From an uncultured Bacteroides sp. (GTDB lineage Bacteria; Bacteroidota; Bacteroidia; Cytophagales; Cyclobacteriaceae): a DNA stretch of 64,000 bases. A model generated the notes under the pieces. It was given only the letters and a program-made list of their open reading frames with translations. It was not told where the DNA came from and searched no databases. The position numbers and the translations under genes are program-made. Every line of letters begins with the position of its first letter. Position 1 is the first letter of the stretch. The stretch is from the NCBI GenBank assembly GCA_902168185.1, contig CABHOV010000034.1, forward strand, positions 124,001-188,000. Reading direction: 5' to 3'. Below, in pieces: positions 9,295 through 18,519 of this stretch.

Positions 9295-9519
9295 AATTCC
9301 AACCTCATAATTGCGTTCATTAATACGATTGCATTGCTAATCGCTGAAAATCAGGCTCATATTACTTTTATAGTGACCGACAACATCGTATCTTATCTAA
9401 ACAGACGTGCAGGATTTAAAATATTGACGATTTGTCTTTACTAATTATATTAGTTTTAATAGCATTGTATCGCTAATTTAGTTAGACACAAAAAGCCCTC
9501 AACCTTTATTTTTTAGACT

Positions 9520-9861
9520 ATGCAAAACTCCGTTAATGTAACCTCCTCCACTGATTGGACTGAAGAAAACATCGTTGATTTGGTTCGTAAAATTCGAAAT
9601 GACCTTATTAAGGATTTTCTGGATGAACGTTTCCTGAAAGACTATATATCGAATAAATATGCCGTGAAAGAATTGTCGGCTGTAAAGATTGAATTCATTA
9701 AACGCGAGCTGAAAGATTTTTTGATTGCACCGGTAAATAAACCGCATTACAAATCAATTGTGGATCAGATCAAAGAAACAAACTCAGCATCACTCTCAGA
9801 AGGAAAGGAAGAACTCTTTTATAGTGAGGTCGACCTGATCCTTAAAAAGTATATTTACTAA
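9520..9861 (+). CDS. Hypothetical protein, 113 aa
   Basis: A soluble, charged, mainly helical protein of 113 residues with no signal peptide. The first 80 residues alternate acidic and basic helices (DLVRKIRNDLIKDFLDERF), and it ends in an aromatic LILKKYIY tail. I do not recognise a family. It stands alone between AT-rich spacers of about 225 nt on each side, so it has its own promoter. The downstream spacer contains two copies of CTAAGTATAAAT within 30 nt. Confidence 0.5.
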   Translation: MQNSVNVTSSTDWTEENIVDLVRKIRNDLIKDFLDERFLKDYISNKYAVKELSAVKIEFIKRELKDFLIAPVNKPHYKSIVDQIKETNSASLSEGKEELFYSEVDLILKKYIY

Positions 9862-10077
9862 GACTGATCTTCTAAGTATAAATCCCCTAAGTATAAATTA
9901 TAATTAAACCCAGTGAGAACCAGGTAATCATTTCGATTAGCCACTCGACTTTACTTATTTTCTTACTCGATTCCATACTCGTAAAAGTTTGATCTGCTAA
10001 GGATACTAACATTTATATGCCAGTTCCCGGGGATTAAAAACAGCCATTATTTACGATATCTTTAGAAAATATGAGGA

Positions 10078-10104
10078 GTGATTTGGACAACCTCACCAAA
10101 TCAC
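10078..10104. terminator. Hairpin at the hemL 3' end
   Basis: A 9-bp perfect inverted repeat (GTGATTTGG / CCAAATCAC) with a 9-nt loop overlaps the hemL stop codon. On the minus strand it is followed by a moderately T-rich stretch. A terminator role is inferred from position. Confidence 0.45.
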
Positions 10105-11393
10105 GCCTTGATTTGACGTAAAGCCTGCTCACTTGCTTTCAGGATTTTATCAATCTCAGCATTATTTATAGCGTTGGATATAAACATAGCTTCATATTGG
10201 GATGGCGCCAGGTAAATTCCCTGCGATAACATCGATTGGAAGTATATAGCAAACTTTTGAGTATCGGATGTCTTTGCCGTATCGAAATCAATAACGTGGG
10301 CATCGGTAAAGAACAGCGTAAACATGGAGCCTACCTGGTTGATTGTAAACTTCTGCCCCGCTTTTGCTATTTGATCCCGTAAACCTTCAACCAGCTTCGT
10401 TGTGGTTTGGTTGATTTGATGATATACCGCTGGATTTGATTTAAGGTATTTCAGCATGGCCAATCCTGCAGCCATCGCCAATGGATTTCCAGAAAGCGTA
10501 CCCGCCTGGTATATAGGGCCCAATGGAGAAACATAATCCATAATCTCTTTCTTGCCACCATACGCGCCTACCGGTAATCCTCCACCGATAATTTTGCCCA
10601 GCGTAGTCATGTCGGCTTTCACGTTGTATAGTTCCTGCGCACCACCCAAGGCAAGTCGGAAACCCGTCATCACCTCATCAAAGATCAATACAATGTTATG
10701 TTTATCACATAACGCACGTAGTCCTTGCAAATATCCGGGTTGAGGTACAACGCATCCCATGTTACCCACTACTGGTTCAAGAATGATCGCCGCGATTTCA
10801 TTCTTATTTTCATCGATGATCTTTTCAACAGCAGATATACTATTGAACGGAGCGATCAGTGTATCCTTGGCTGTACCTTTTGTAACGCCAGGGCTATCGG
10901 GAGTTCCGAATGTCATGGCTCCACTTCCGGCTGCAATTAAAAAAGAGTCTCCATGACCATGATAGCATCCTTCCATCTTTATGATCTTGTCACGGCCGGT
11001 ATATCCGCGTGCCACACGAATAGCGGACATAGTCGCTTCAGTGCCGGAGTTTACCATTCTGACTTTTTCAACCGAAGGCACAATGGAACAAATCAACTCG
11101 GCCATTTCAACTTCACGTGCCGTTGGCGCACCAAACGAAGGTGAATTTACCAACGCTACTTTCACAGCCTCCTCTACTACAGGATGAGCATGACCTAAAA
11201 TCATCGGTCCCCAGGAATTGATCAGGTCTATATATTCCTGATCATCTTCATCGTACAGGTAAGCGCCTTTCGCACGCTTCATAAAAAGAGGGTTCCCTCC
11301 TACTGCGCGAAATGCACGCACAGGAGAATTTACGCCTCCGGGAATATATTCTTTTGCTTTTTCAAAAAGTGATTTGCTCTTATCGTTAGACAT
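10101..11393 (-). CDS. hemL: Glutamate-1-semialdehyde 2,1-aminomutase
   Basis: A 430-residue PLP enzyme that converts glutamate-1-semialdehyde to 5-aminolevulinate in the C5 pathway of heme synthesis. The length and motifs are those of GSAM: NSPVRAF near the N-terminus, VNSGTEATMSAIR for phosphate binding, CYHGHGDS, the cofactor-contacting FDEVMTGFR (Asp239) and the Schiff-base Lys267 in TLGKIIGGGLPVGAYGG. It is the last gene of a minus-strand run that begins with guaA. Confidence 0.97.
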   Translation of the reverse strand: MSNDKSKSLFEKAKEYIPGGVNSPVRAFRAVGGNPLFMKRAKGAYLYDEDDQEYIDLINSWGPMILGHAHPVVEEAVKVALVNSPSFGAPTAREVEMAELICSIVPSVEKVRMVNSGTEATMSAIRVARGYTGRDKIIKMEGCYHGHGDSFLIAAGSGAMTFGTPDSPGVTKGTAKDTLIAPFNSISAVEKIIDENKNEIAAIILEPVVGNMGCVVPQPGYLQGLRALCDKHNIVLIFDEVMTGFRLALGGAQELYNVKADMTTLGKIIGGGLPVGAYGGKKEIMDYVSPLGPIYQAGTLSGNPLAMAAGLAMLKYLKSNPAVYHQINQTTTKLVEGLRDQIAKAGQKFTINQVGSMFTLFFTDAHVIDFDTAKTSDTQKFAIYFQSMLSQGIYLAPSQYEAMFISNAINNAEIDKILKASEQALRQIKA

Positions 11394-11447
11394 AAGATCT
11401 GATGTTAGATATATCTAATATGTACTTTGGAATTACAGACGTAAATC

Positions 11448-13166
11448 CTATCGCTTGTCTACCAAAACCGCTCCGCCATTTTTAAAGCGAATGAATGGTA
11501 TCAATTGATTATCGCGGCTGAATTGATAGTTAAATCCTTGTGTGAGGTAGCCGTTGATGGCTTTCTCTTTATTCATACCATCCTGAAAGTATGCACCGTT
11601 TTTCTTTAATTGATTTCCGGTAAAGAGCATGAACTCATATCCCATCTTTGAATATAGCGAAGGTGTACGTCCGTGAACCTTGATGAATTTACGAATAAAG
11701 GCAGCGAGATGAGGATTGTTCGGGAGCGATATATTCGGTGCGATAAAGGCAACCGGCAGTGCACTATATTTATCAAGTTCCAGTGCAGTTTGCTCAAGCC
11801 AGTCTTCGGAACCCAATACTGTTACTGTATCTCCGCGTGTATCTACTGCGCCCAATACTTTGGTATATATCAATGCATCATCCGAGGCTACAAATACACC
11901 TCCGAGGCTATCTTTACGAAGGGTGAATTGCTTGGCGTATTTATACTCATCGTACTCGGTAGCGGTAGCCAGTGTACTTACGATTTTAGGAAGAGTCTCT
12001 TTTGTGATTCGATGCGACCCCAATACTTTCAAACCTTTTTCACGCGCCTTGTCAACAAATGTAGCCGCGAGCAATGAATCTCTGCGCGAAGTGCCATAGA
12101 ATACAATGCAGTTTTTCTTGCGTGCATGCGAAGCCATAAACTCACCCGACTTCTTGCCCATCGTTTCAATGGAGGGCTGGTATAGGAAAGCATACGGATT
12201 GGTTCCGATCACATCACTGTTATTAGAGAAAGGATTGAATACGTTGATCTTGTTCTCAAGTGAAAAATCCTGGATGGGTTTATTCTCTTCGGGAAAGAAA
12301 GGACCAACCAGTAAATCAGAACTCTTTAATTCGTCAGTCTTTAACAGTGTTTTGATTTTCTCTACACTTCGATCTGTATCATAAGCACGCAGGCTGATCT
12401 TGATATTCTGTTTTGCCAATGTATCGGCAGCGAGTTTCATGCCTTCATAAAAATCGAGCACGATCTGGTTGCGCTTACGGCCCGGAGTCGGGTCCAGTGT
12501 ATTTACCATGAATGGCAACAGCACCGATACCGCATAGGTATCTTTATATATAGTCTTGGGAGTTTCAGGAAAATAATCGGAACGCTTCAGGTTATATTGA
12601 GTGATCATCGACTCCAGCATGGTGCGGCTATCTTTATTAGCCATGTCTTTTGCAAGTGCACCAACAAGCGCTTTACCTATAATTTCATCTTTGGGATATT
12701 CTTCACGCATCATCTTCAGCGTTTCAATATCGGTGATGGGCATGAGCGCTTTTGTTTTCAAGGCGTTGATCTCCTTCTCCATCTTTTTATCCTTGATGGA
12801 AGAAAGAATCTTGAGTCCCTGGAAGTAATCTTTACCGTCCAGGTATATCTTACCCAACCAGAAGTTTACGTCATCCATTTTATCCCAATTAGGATGCAAG
12901 GATTTCAATTGGTTGAACATGTCTTTCGCTACAGCCATATACCCTTGGTTGTGCGCGGCAAGAGCATAGTAGAAAGAAGCGTATTCAGAATACTGGTTGT
13001 TTGCCGCGTACGGAATCAACGGCTTGAAACCTTCCATCGCGAGGTTGTACTTCCCTTCACGGAAAAGTTGCTTCGCATTGAAGAATTGCTGATTATAATT
13101 AACCTGCGCAAATACAGTAACCGGGATTAAAAACGCCAGACAAACAATTAGCTTTTTATGAATCAT
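11448..13166 (-). CDS. Exported TPR plus periplasmic-binding-fold protein
   Basis: A 572-residue exported protein. A signal peptide (MIHKKLIVCLAFLIPVTVFAQ) precedes an N-terminal helical-repeat region (about 22-190) built of TPR-like units such as FREGKYNLAMEGFKPLI. From residue 205 to the end the sequence follows the type-1 periplasmic binding fold of branched-chain amino acid receptors: VSVLLPF first strand, DFYEGMKLAADTL, DLLVGPF and a GSEDW strand. The TPR plus PBP1 plan recalls LpoA, the outer-membrane activator of a peptidoglycan synthase, so a scaffold role may fit better than transport; no permease or ATPase is adjacent. It follows guaA by 92 nt. Confidence 0.75.
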   Translation of the reverse strand: MIHKKLIVCLAFLIPVTVFAQVNYNQQFFNAKQLFREGKYNLAMEGFKPLIPYAANNQYSEYASFYYALAAHNQGYMAVAKDMFNQLKSLHPNWDKMDDVNFWLGKIYLDGKDYFQGLKILSSIKDKKMEKEINALKTKALMPITDIETLKMMREEYPKDEIIGKALVGALAKDMANKDSRTMLESMITQYNLKRSDYFPETPKTIYKDTYAVSVLLPFMVNTLDPTPGRKRNQIVLDFYEGMKLAADTLAKQNIKISLRAYDTDRSVEKIKTLLKTDELKSSDLLVGPFFPEENKPIQDFSLENKINVFNPFSNNSDVIGTNPYAFLYQPSIETMGKKSGEFMASHARKKNCIVFYGTSRRDSLLAATFVDKAREKGLKVLGSHRITKETLPKIVSTLATATEYDEYKYAKQFTLRKDSLGGVFVASDDALIYTKVLGAVDTRGDTVTVLGSEDWLEQTALELDKYSALPVAFIAPNISLPNNPHLAAFIRKFIKVHGRTPSLYSKMGYEFMLFTGNQLKKNGAYFQDGMNKEKAINGYLTQGFNYQFSRDNQLIPFIRFKNGGAVLVDKR

Positions 13167-13258
13167 GCTTTTTTTCTTCTTTTAGAGTATAGTACAGGAA
13201 TAAACATCGATACAGGTATATATTTCAACTGAATGAGACACTAACCTGGATACAAAAC

Positions 13259-14785
13259 TTATTCCCACTCAATGGTAGCCGGTGGCTTCGAGCTGATGTC
13301 GTATACTACACGGTTAACACCTTTAACTTTATTGATGATATCGCTGGATACATTCGCCAGGAACTCATACGGTAAATGTGCCCAGTCGGCAGTCATGCCA
13401 TCGGTACTGGTTACAGCACGAAGACTCACCACGCGTTCATAGGTTCTTTCATCTCCCATTACTCCTACCGATTGTACCGGCAGCAACATGGCTCCGGCTT
13501 GCCATACTTTATCATATAGCCCATGTTCTCTTAATCCGCCTATAAAAATGCTATCGACTTCCTGTAGTATTCTCACTTTATCAGCAGTGATATCGCCGAG
13601 TATACGAATGCCAAGGCCCGGGCCCGGGAATGGATGACGGCCCAGAATTGTAGGATCTATACCTAGTGTTTTTCCAACAACACGTACTTCGTCTTTGAAG
13701 AGTGTATTCAACGGCTCCACTACTTTCAGTTTCATCTTTGCAGGCAGACCGCCTACATTATGATGCGACTTAATGGTAACAGAAGGACCTTTCACAGAAA
13801 CCGATTCAATGATGTCGGGATATATAGTTCCTTGTCCGAGCCATTTCACGTCCTGAATGAGGTGAGACTCTTCATCGAATACATCTATAAATGTTTTACC
13901 AATCGCTTTGCGTTTGTCTTCCGGATCGGTAAGATCTTTTAACGCTGTATAGAATTTATCTTTTGCATCAACGCCTTTAATGTTAAGGCCCATGTGTTTG
14001 TACGAATCCAGTACTTGCGCAAATTCATCTTTCCGCAGTAATCCGTTATCAACAAAAATGCAATGAAGATTTTTGCCGATTGCTTTATGAACAAGTATAG
14101 CAGCCACGGTGGAGTCAACACCACCGGAAAGTGCCATCACGACTTTATCATTGCCTAATTTTTTCGTCAGATCAGCAACAGTCGCTTCTACAAATTGATC
14201 AGGAGTCCAATCCTGAGCACACTTACAGATATGTACTACAAAATTACGGAGCAGTTCCTTGCCTTGTATAGTATGTGTTACCTCCGGGTGAAACTGGATC
14301 CCGTAGATTTGTGTGCCTTTTACTTTATAGGCTGCTACTTTCACAGAAGGTGTAGCCGCTATAATTTCAAATGTATCGGGTACGGAAGCGATCGTGTCGG
14401 CATGCGACATCCATACCTGGCCATCGAGGGCGATCTCTTTCAATAATTCATTGTGATGATCTACCGTGGTGAGTTTTGCGCGACCGTATTCGCGGGCGTG
14501 AGATGGCAATACCTGCCCTCCGCTTTTATGCGCGATGAGCTGGGCGCCGTAACAAACTCCGAGTACCGGCAGGTTTCCGAACTGTTTAATATCAACATCC
14601 GGTGAACCCTGATCGCGAACGGAGCATGGGCTTCCCGAAAGGATAATGCCTTTAATGTCAGGCGTGATGGTTGGAATTTTGTTAAAAGGGTGGATTTCGC
14701 AGTAAACATTGAGCTCGCGAACTCTGCGGGCGATTAATTGTGTGTACTGAGAACCGAAATCTAAAATCAGTATCTGTTGCGACAT
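13259..14785 (-). CDS. guaA: GMP synthase (glutamine-hydrolysing)
   Basis: A 508-residue enzyme that aminates XMP to GMP. The N-terminal class I glutamine amidotransferase has nucleophile Cys78 in GVCYGAQ and a His-x-Glu pair in QFHPEVTHT. The ATP-pyrophosphatase domain carries the PP-loop LSGGVDST near residue 220, and the C-terminal dimerisation domain ends in IEWE. All catalytic residues are present and the length is normal. It heads the guaA / TPR-PBP / hemL run. Confidence 0.98.
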   Translation of the reverse strand: MSQQILILDFGSQYTQLIARRVRELNVYCEIHPFNKIPTITPDIKGIILSGSPCSVRDQGSPDVDIKQFGNLPVLGVCYGAQLIAHKSGGQVLPSHAREYGRAKLTTVDHHNELLKEIALDGQVWMSHADTIASVPDTFEIIAATPSVKVAAYKVKGTQIYGIQFHPEVTHTIQGKELLRNFVVHICKCAQDWTPDQFVEATVADLTKKLGNDKVVMALSGGVDSTVAAILVHKAIGKNLHCIFVDNGLLRKDEFAQVLDSYKHMGLNIKGVDAKDKFYTALKDLTDPEDKRKAIGKTFIDVFDEESHLIQDVKWLGQGTIYPDIIESVSVKGPSVTIKSHHNVGGLPAKMKLKVVEPLNTLFKDEVRVVGKTLGIDPTILGRHPFPGPGLGIRILGDITADKVRILQEVDSIFIGGLREHGLYDKVWQAGAMLLPVQSVGVMGDERTYERVVSLRAVTSTDGMTADWAHLPYEFLANVSSDIINKVKGVNRVVYDISSKPPATIEWE

Positions 14786-14887
14786 GGTGCAAAGATAACC
14801 CGAGATTTTTTCGGTGGAAGAAGGAAATCGAATAAAGCGTGAAAAGCTGTCTACTTTACGTTATCCGGTTGTCAATTGTAGTAACAA

Positions 14888-14932
14888 GCTTCAGCCTGTC
14901 AGTTGTTTTTAGCAACCTATACACGCTGAAGC
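14888..14932. terminator. Nested hairpin between outer-membrane protein gene and guaA
   Basis: Arms GCTTCAGC and GCTGAAGC enclose a smaller GTTG/CAAC stem. The structure lies 21 nt past the stop of the upstream minus-strand gene and about 100 nt before guaA. It probably ends the envelope-protein transcript. Confidence 0.5.
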
Positions 14933-14952
14933 CGTTTGAAATTGTGAAATGA

Positions 14953-15567
14953 TCAATACCGGTTCATCACAATCAGACCGATCTGGAAACCAATCGATGA
15001 GAAACGGTCGTAATTGTAACTCTCGCTTTTGTTGGTTGAGTAATCGTAATGGACAGCAGCCATCGCACCCAGCCCGCGGTTTTTTGTAAACTTTACCAGG
15101 ATGCCAGCTTCCGGTCTTGCCAGAAAGCCCCACTTCCGTTCACTATTCGAATAGATATTATAGTACTGAACGTATTCATTATTATTCGCACCAACGCCAA
15201 GGCCGGCATATGGAAATACCCGTTCGCCTTCGCCTAGCGGAAAGTAATATTGAGCACTTACGGTTACACCATATTGGTAAATATAGTTGAAGTAGTCGGT
15301 AGTGATTGCTCCGCCTTTACCTTCAAAAGTTTCCGTTGGCTTATGCGTATTGAAGCTTGTCCAATTGGCATCAATGCCTAATGAAAGACGACTGCCTTCG
15401 GTGATGAACGCCCTATATCCTATACGTCCGCCCCTTGCACTGGTACCATCAACCCACTCGGTGTTGGTAAGCGGTTTGTTTACATCCAGCGCGAGATAGA
15501 AATAATTGTTCTGTGCCTGCAATGCCTGCACTGCAAAAAGCGAAATTATAATCAGCAGGTATTTCAT
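14953..15567 (-). CDS. Small outer-membrane beta-barrel protein
   Basis: A 204-residue protein with a clear signal peptide (MKYLLIIISLFAVQALQAQ). The rest alternates short amphipathic strands ending in aromatic residues (GVTVSAQYYFPLG, VFPYAGLGVGANN, FQIGLIVMNRY), the pattern of an OmpW/OmpX-size 8-stranded barrel. It overlaps the upstream DUF4136-type lipoprotein gene by ATGA, so the two are translationally coupled and probably act together in the outer membrane. No substrate can be inferred. Confidence 0.75.
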   Translation of the reverse strand: MKYLLIIISLFAVQALQAQNNYFYLALDVNKPLTNTEWVDGTSARGGRIGYRAFITEGSRLSLGIDANWTSFNTHKPTETFEGKGGAITTDYFNYIYQYGVTVSAQYYFPLGEGERVFPYAGLGVGANNNEYVQYYNIYSNSERKWGFLARPEAGILVKFTKNRGLGAMAAVHYDYSTNKSESYNYDRFSSIGFQIGLIVMNRY

Positions 15568-16187
15568 GGCTGTGACAAGTTTAAGTAAGATGATTGCTTG
15601 AAGGCCTGGTTAACGGCATCAACAGATTGATCCAGTTGATTCACAGCATTAAACAAGTCGCCCATATAGGCATTCCAGATTACTTTATACTTCTTGTTCG
15701 CTGCTACGTTTTTCAGGTCCACGAATTCCACCACGAGTGAACCGGTGTTATAGGCATACGTCTGTACATAAGGATAGTAATAGTACCCGCCATAACCATA
15801 GTATCCGGAATATGAATAGTTTGGATATATAACCTGTTGAAAGAGATTCAGATCTTTTACGGCATATACATTTACTCCTATATCCGGGCTTTCATTAAAG
15901 CCTACCCGATTATACCCAAGGGCTTCCATATTGTCTTCCACGGTTTGCAATACTTTGCGTGGCAATTCATATTGAGGCGATGTACGGATCGAATCATTGG
16001 GATCAGTATTGGAAACAAAACCGATGGTATCGGTAGGCAATGAATAAGTAAGGTACGAACTGAAGTTGGCGGTGGTGTCATAATTTGTAGTGACAACCAT
16101 CTGATCCAGCAAGTCATACTGCTCTGGTTCCGGATGACACGACCAGAGTGCCATCACGATCAATACACTTCCCAATAGATGTCTCAT
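15564..16187 (-). CDS. DUF4136-like lipoprotein
   Basis: A 207-residue lipoprotein when started at the ATG at 16187: the chain then opens with a short signal peptide and the lipobox in VMALWSCHPEPE. The longer frame to 16256 only adds a non-signal extension. The body has DUF4136-like features: YDTTANFSSYLTY near the mature N-terminus, a central VEDNMEALGYNRV helix, a striking Tyr/Gly-rich stretch (YSGYYGYGGYYYYPYV) and a VVEFVDLKN strand near the end. It is coupled by ATGA to the following outer-membrane barrel gene. Function unknown. Confidence 0.75.
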   Translation of the reverse strand: MRHLLGSVLIVMALWSCHPEPEQYDLLDQMVVTTNYDTTANFSSYLTYSLPTDTIGFVSNTDPNDSIRTSPQYELPRKVLQTVEDNMEALGYNRVGFNESPDIGVNVYAVKDLNLFQQVIYPNYSYSGYYGYGGYYYYPYVQTYAYNTGSLVVEFVDLKNVAANKKYKVIWNAYMGDLFNAVNQLDQSVDAVNQAFKQSSYLNLSQP

Positions 16188-16284
16188 GAGCGTTTGGTTT
16201 TGAAAATAAAACACGACTGGAATGATATAAATTATCATTCCCTCAGGATTAGACACCGGAAGAATACAATTGGTTTAAACAGGG

Positions 16285-17181
16285 TCAGCTCAAAATTTGG
16301 CCGATGCCAAACAGCAGCACAAATACCAATGTAGAGAGCGCCATTTGTTTGAGATATGGATCAAGCTCGTGAGACGGTTTACGACTTACAGCCAAACCAT
16401 TTTTGATAAAAAGCGGAGCACTTGCCAGGAAAAGAAATTGCCAGAATGATGTATAGGTAAGCACGCAATATAGCACAGCACAAAGCAAGCCTGTGATGAG
16501 CAGAAACCAGTGGTATATAATTGCCTTCTCTTTACCAATGCGAACCGGGATTGAGAATTTCCCTGCTTTGAAATCGGACTCTATATCACGGATGTTGTTA
16601 ACATTTAGCACTGCAATAGAAAACAGGCCACAACTTAATGCAGGCAGCAACTGGTATACGGTGAGTTGTTTTGTAAACAGGTAATACGAACCCATCACCC
16701 CTACCAACCCGAAGAATATCAAAACCGAAAAATCTCCGAGGCCTATATATCCGTATGGTTTACGGCCTACCGTATAGGCAATGGCCGCTACGATGCTCAG
16801 TACGCCCAGACCGAAAAAGAAAAAGATGGCACTCCAGTTAACACCAAATGAAACCAGAAGAAGAGATATACCACTAACCAAGCAAAGTATAACAAATATG
16901 ATAACGGCAGCACGCATTTGCTGCGCAGAGATAGCGCCACTTTGAACAGCACGCGAAGGCCCCTTGCGATCCACGCTGTCGGCACCATGAATGGAGTCGC
17001 CATAATCATTGGCAAGGTTGGAGAGCACTTGCAGGAAAATGGTTGTGGACACACAGAGAAGAAAAATATTCCATTGAAATGCACCGGCAGCAGAAGCGAG
17101 GAAACCTCCCATAGCAATACAGGAGAGTGCCAACGGCAATGTGCGTAACCGGAATGCTTGGAGCCAGACTTTCGTATTCAT
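16285..17181 (-). CDS. menA: 1,4-dihydroxy-2-naphthoate polyprenyltransferase
   Basis: A 298-residue UbiA-family membrane prenyltransferase that attaches the isoprenoid tail to DHNA in menaquinone synthesis. Eight or nine hydrophobic segments are visible. The first Asp-rich motif is NLANDYGDSIHGADSVDR (about 55-72) and the second is NNIRDIESDFKAGK (about 195-208), both with the MenA-specific form. It fits the quinone-dependent enzymes in the window (MQO, NDH-2). No other men genes lie nearby. Confidence 0.95.
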   Translation of the reverse strand: MNTKVWLQAFRLRTLPLALSCIAMGGFLASAAGAFQWNIFLLCVSTTIFLQVLSNLANDYGDSIHGADSVDRKGPSRAVQSGAISAQQMRAAVIIFVILCLVSGISLLLVSFGVNWSAIFFFFGLGVLSIVAAIAYTVGRKPYGYIGLGDFSVLIFFGLVGVMGSYYLFTKQLTVYQLLPALSCGLFSIAVLNVNNIRDIESDFKAGKFSIPVRIGKEKAIIYHWFLLITGLLCAVLYCVLTYTSFWQFLFLASAPLFIKNGLAVSRKPSHELDPYLKQMALSTLVFVLLFGIGQILS

Positions 17182-17255
17182 GCAGACACAAAAGTATACT
17201 TTCGGCTTTTCAGTGACATAATTAAGACAACTATTTTTTCCGGAAACGCCTATAA

Positions 17256-17816
17256 TTATTGAATGATCTTGCTAACGATCTGATCATCCAGCGGTTTTAC
17301 TTTCGATCCGAAAAATCCTACTACATTTCCGTTTTCATCGATCACGTATTTGCAGAAGTTCCAGGAAGGAGCATGACCAGATTTCGCTTCTAGCCACTGG
17401 TATAGCGGATGCTGATCGTTGCCCTTCACAGAGATTTTTTCAAACATCTGGAATGCTACACCATAGTTCTTTTGACAAAAAGAAGCGATCTCTTCGTTGT
17501 TGCCCGGCTCCTGCCACAAAAAATTATTTGCAGGAAAACCCAACACCACTACTTTATTACCATACTGCTCATGCAGTTTTTCAAGATCAGCATACTGCGG
17601 GGTATATCCACACTTGGAAGCCGTGTTTACAATCAGCAGTTTCTTGCCTCTATATTGATTGAAATCTATATCCTGCCCGTCAAGCGATTTCATTTTGAAA
17701 TCATAGATCGAACCACTGGCTTGCTTCGGCTTGCCACCGGATATAAGTTTTGAAGAAAGAAACGCTACCAATCCCATCGTACCTGCGATTATAAGAGTTG
17801 CCTTAATTAATCTCAT
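17256..17816 (-). CDS. Glutathione-peroxidase-like thiol peroxidase, membrane-anchored copy
   Basis: A 186-residue GPx-fold peroxidase with an N-terminal hydrophobic anchor or signal segment (about 5-27). The peroxidatic residue is Cys69 in TASKCGYTPQY, and Trp152-Asn153 of the catalytic tetrad are present in SWNFCKY. The FPCNQF motif reads FPANNF, so its Cys and Gln are replaced, but Cys114 (ASFCQKNYG) aligns with the resolving Cys of thioredoxin-dependent plant GPx enzymes. A thioredoxin-linked 2-Cys peroxidase is therefore likely. It overlaps its upstream paralog by 14 nt. Confidence 0.85.
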   Translation of the reverse strand: MRLIKATLIIAGTMGLVAFLSSKLISGGKPKQASGSIYDFKMKSLDGQDIDFNQYRGKKLLIVNTASKCGYTPQYADLEKLHEQYGNKVVVLGFPANNFLWQEPGNNEEIASFCQKNYGVAFQMFEKISVKGNDQHPLYQWLEAKSGHAPSWNFCKYVIDENGNVVGFFGSKVKPLDDQIVSKIIQ

Positions 17817-18300
17817 CCACTATAGCTTTATCCAACGGATTTACTTTCGATGAAAAAAACTTCACTGTACCATCAGCCTTTACCAGATACTTACAGAAAT
17901 TCCACGAAGGTTCACTTCCAGTTTTTTCCTGCAGCCACTTGTATAATGCATGCTGATCACTGCCTTTCACAGAGATCTTTTCAAACATCTGGAATTTTAC
18001 ACCGTAATTCTTTTGGCAGAACGATGCTATATCTTTATTCGAACCGGGTTCCTGTGATCCAAAATTATTAGCAGGGAAACCAAGTATAGTTACTTTATCG
18101 CCATACTGCTCGTGAAGTTTTTCAAGGTCAGCGTACTGAGGAGTGTATCCGCATTGAGACGCCACATTCACGATCAACAGATTTTTACCTTTATACTTTG
18201 AGAAATCGATCGTTTCACCATCAATTGAATTCAATTTTAAATCATAGATAGAAGTGATGGATGAAATGGTCATAAGCAAGGATAGTATGAGAGCTTTCAT
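17803..18300 (-). CDS. Glutathione-peroxidase-like thiol peroxidase, second copy
   Basis: A 165-residue paralog of the next gene, first in the two-gene operon. The peroxidatic residue is Cys50 in VASQCGYTPQY and the putative resolving residue is Cys95 in ASFCQKNYG; the tetrad Trp-Asn is in SWNFCKY. The N-terminus (MKALILSLLMTISSITS) looks like a short signal peptide, so both copies appear to work outside the cytoplasm. FPANNF again replaces FPCNQF. The two proteins are about two-thirds identical by eye, which points to a tandem duplication. Confidence 0.88.
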   Translation of the reverse strand: MKALILSLLMTISSITSIYDLKLNSIDGETIDFSKYKGKNLLIVNVASQCGYTPQYADLEKLHEQYGDKVTILGFPANNFGSQEPGSNKDIASFCQKNYGVKFQMFEKISVKGSDQHALYKWLQEKTGSEPSWNFCKYLVKADGTVKFFSSKVNPLDKAIVDEIN

Positions 18301-18422
18301 AGTTGTTCTTTATTGAGAAACAAACTTATGGCTTTTTTGTTCAAAACGTCAATTATAAAGATACATATATACTTACCGAAGCTGACCAGCCGTATCAGTA
18401 CTGAAACCTCTTTAGATAGCAC

Positions 18423-18501
18423 AGCCGAAGATTTAGTATACGAACTTGATTTTTACCAGATAAAACCGGCAACACCCGTTCGTGTATCCAAATCTTCGGC
18501 T
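18423..18501. terminator. Large imperfect inverted repeat after susD
   Basis: Arms of about 23 nt (AGCCGAAGATTTAGTATACG... and its near complement ending AAATCTTCGGCT) enclose a 32-nt spacer. The structure lies 19 nt beyond the susD-like stop and 122 nt before the peroxidase operon start. It probably separates the two minus-strand transcripts. A 66-codon plus-strand ORF across it is taken as accidental. Confidence 0.5.
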
Positions 18502-18519
18502 GCAGAAGTTTAAGGCGCG

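Noticed and set aside
12597-13130. 177-codon plus-strand ORF antisense to the TPR/PBP gene
   Set aside because: Shadow of a confident gene; no start context or motif.
18313-18513. 66-codon plus-strand ORF between the peroxidases and SusD
   Set aside because: It spans the large inverted repeat and gives no meaningful peptide.
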